Source of the DNA: CAIWHR01 sp963726765
GTDB lineage: Bacteria > Pseudomonadota > Gammaproteobacteria > Burkholderiales > Casimicrobiaceae
NCBI GenBank assembly: GCA_963726765.1
Contig: CAVSDH010000006.1
Coordinates: forward strand, 372,001-436,000
DNA: 64,000 bases
Direction of reading: 5' to 3'
Part shown: positions 63,005 to 64,000 of the stretch, piece by piece
Position numbering within the stretch: position 1 is the stretch's first letter
How the letters are laid out: every line of letters starts with the position of its first letter
Made by a program: the position numbers and the translations under genes
The notes under the pieces: generated by a model
The model's input: the letters and a program-made list of their open reading frames with translations, nothing else
Database searches by the model: none
Told to the model about the DNA's origin: nothing

Positions 63005-63535
63005 ATGCTGTTCACGCTGGGCGAGCGAAGGGTCGAGCTTCTCGGCACGCACCACTTTGTCGCCCCCACGGCAGTGCTCATAGGATCGGTCGTTCTCGAA
63101 ACGGAATCGTCGGTCTGGTTCAACACGGTGATTCGCGGCGACAACGACGTCATCGCCGTCGGCGCACGCAGCAACATCCAGGACGGCTCCGTGCTGCATG
63201 CCGACGCCGGCGTGCCGCTCACGGTGGGCAGCGAAGTCACCGTCGGGCACCAGGCGATGCTCCACGGGTGCACGATCGGCGACGGGACGCTCATCGGGAT
63301 CCAGGCCGTCGTGCTGAACCGAGCCGTCATCGGCCGCGAATGCATCATCGGCGCGGGCGCGCTCGTCGCGGAGGGAAAGACGATACCCGACCGGTCGCTG
63401 GTCGTCGGCAGCCCGGGGCGGGTCGTCCGGTCGGTGACCGACGAGGAGGCCGCGATGCTGCGGAGGAACACTGCGCGTTACGTCGTGCAGGCCCGCCGTT
63501 ACCTGAAGGAACTCGTGCGCGACGGCGACCGCTGA
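63005..63535 (+). CDS. Gamma carbonic anhydrase-family hexapeptide protein
   Basis: A 176-residue left-handed beta-helix protein with hexapeptide repeats and the three expected zinc histidines (one in SVLHADAG, two in GHQAMLHGCTIGDG). Similar to YrdA/PaaY proteins, whose carbonic anhydrase activity is variable. ATG at 63005. Confidence 0.9.
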   Translation: MLFTLGERRVELLGTHHFVAPTAVLIGSVVLETESSVWFNTVIRGDNDVIAVGARSNIQDGSVLHADAGVPLTVGSEVTVGHQAMLHGCTIGDGTLIGIQAVVLNRAVIGRECIIGAGALVAEGKTIPDRSLVVGSPGRVVRSVTDEEAAMLRRNTARYVVQARRYLKELVRDGDR

Positions 63536-63613
63536 TCGGGGCGGTCGGACGACACCTGAATCCGCCGGCGCACGTCGCCGCGTCCAACCCGGTGCCTTCT
63601 CACGAGACCCGCA

Positions 63614-64000
63614 ATGAAACGCCTCGTCCTGCCGATCGCCCTCTTGCTCGGGATTGCCGCTGCAGTCGCGGCAGCGTGGTACCTGCTCGATCGCAGTTTC
63701 CGGGGGGCTGCGACCGCCCGCAGCGGCGAACTGACCGTCGAGCAGCGCGCCCTGCCGCCATTCTCCCGGCTCGCCATCAGCGGTTTGGCCGACATCACGC
63801 TGGTCCAGGGCGCGACCGAGGCGGTCAAATTCGAAGCCCCTGCGAAGCAGATGGGGGGCGTCCGCGTGGACGTCCGCGACGACACGCTGCACATCACGAA
63901 CGGCAATACCGGCAATTTCTGGACGTTCCTGTTCGGAGGCAGTCCCCGCCCCCTGCGTGCGACGGTGACGTTTCGCGACCTGCAGGCGGTCGACGTCGCG
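63614..64000 (+). CDS. DUF2807 (GIN domain) exported protein, 3' edge-truncated
   Basis: The open frame runs 129 codons from the ATG at 63614 to the window edge. A signal or anchor segment (LVLPIALLLGIAAAVAAAW) is followed by the head-GIN beta-solenoid start (FSRLAISGLADITLVQG, VRVDVRDDTLHITNGNTG). Function unknown; such proteins are usually periplasmic or surface-associated. The C-terminal part lies outside the window. Confidence 0.83.
   Translation, partial: MKRLVLPIALLLGIAAAVAAAWYLLDRSFRGAATARSGELTVEQRALPPFSRLAISGLADITLVQGATEAVKFEAPAKQMGGVRVDVRDDTLHITNGNTGNFWTFLFGGSPRPLRATVTFRDLQAVDVA

Overview
The window is GC-rich, densely coded chromosomal DNA of a betaproteobacterium, most likely of the Burkholderiales or a close order. 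The gene neighbourhoods support this: ilvI-ilvH-ilvC followed by psd-pssA-leuA, divergent fur/bamE, divergent rpsT/murJ with argF nearby, ftsH-folP-glmM, rlmE opposite a long YhbY protein, and the DUF3305/DUF3306 formate dehydrogenase cluster. I see no insertion sequence, prophage, CRISPR array, rRNA operon or replication origin. The only RNA gene found is a tRNA-Ser(CGA).

Layout. Bases 1-850 hold the end of a DUF2938 membrane protein and the tRNA-Ser with its promoter and terminator. Bases 865-10311 (minus) are one long operon for a periplasm-facing formate dehydrogenase (fdhA, fdhB, fdhC). Its accessory genes encode DUF3305 and DUF3306 proteins, a polyferredoxin, a TorD-like chaperone, a Tat-signal peptide protein, a small lipoprotein and a small exported protein. 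Bases 10467-17963 (plus) carry molybdenum-cofactor and maturation genes (moaA, fdhD, mobA, moeA) mixed with small enzymes, then chrA and a beta carbonic anhydrase. Bases 17973-26465 hold relA, glmM, folP, ftsH, rlmE, yhbY and greA. carAB, a short-chain dehydrogenase, dapB, bamE, fur, murJ and rpsT follow to 35860. Bases 36000-45448 hold an orphan diguanylate cyclase, argF, a VOC protein, a Bug-type binding protein, argG, a CDGSH protein, a Nei/Fpg glycosylase, yajQ and two acetyltransferases. Bases 45445-48252 are an iron/peroxide operon: rubrerythrin, Fe-S oxidoreductase, an encapsulated-ferritin-family protein without an encapsulin, and DUF3501. After a nitroreductase, aceB and leuA come pssA, psd and the ilv operon (to 58133), a sigma-factor module (58483-60569), and transporter, pyrophosphatase, DUF3047, gamma carbonic anhydrase and a truncated DUF2807 gene at the right edge.

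How the genes work together. Formate oxidation by the molybdenum enzyme is supported next door by cofactor synthesis (moaA, mobA, moeA) and the sulfurtransferase FdhD, and carbonic anhydrases can handle the CO2 formed. Branched-chain amino-acid synthesis (ilvIHC, leuA) is interleaved with phosphatidylethanolamine synthesis (psd, pssA).

Two results stand out. First, leuA is preceded by a near-leaderless ORF of 31 codons with five consecutive leucine codons and mutually exclusive pairings, which looks like a leucine attenuator. Second, an EncFtn-type ferritin lacks both its encapsulin and its targeting tail and sits in an operon with rubrerythrin and an HdrD/GlpC-like protein.

A caution about the data: five genes (fdhB, the DUF3306 gene, the DUF3305 gene, chrA, glmM) are broken by six single-base insertions, all of the same sign. 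One of them is in the normally essential glmM. Sequence error is the simplest explanation, so those genes are annotated as functional with a disrupted frame.
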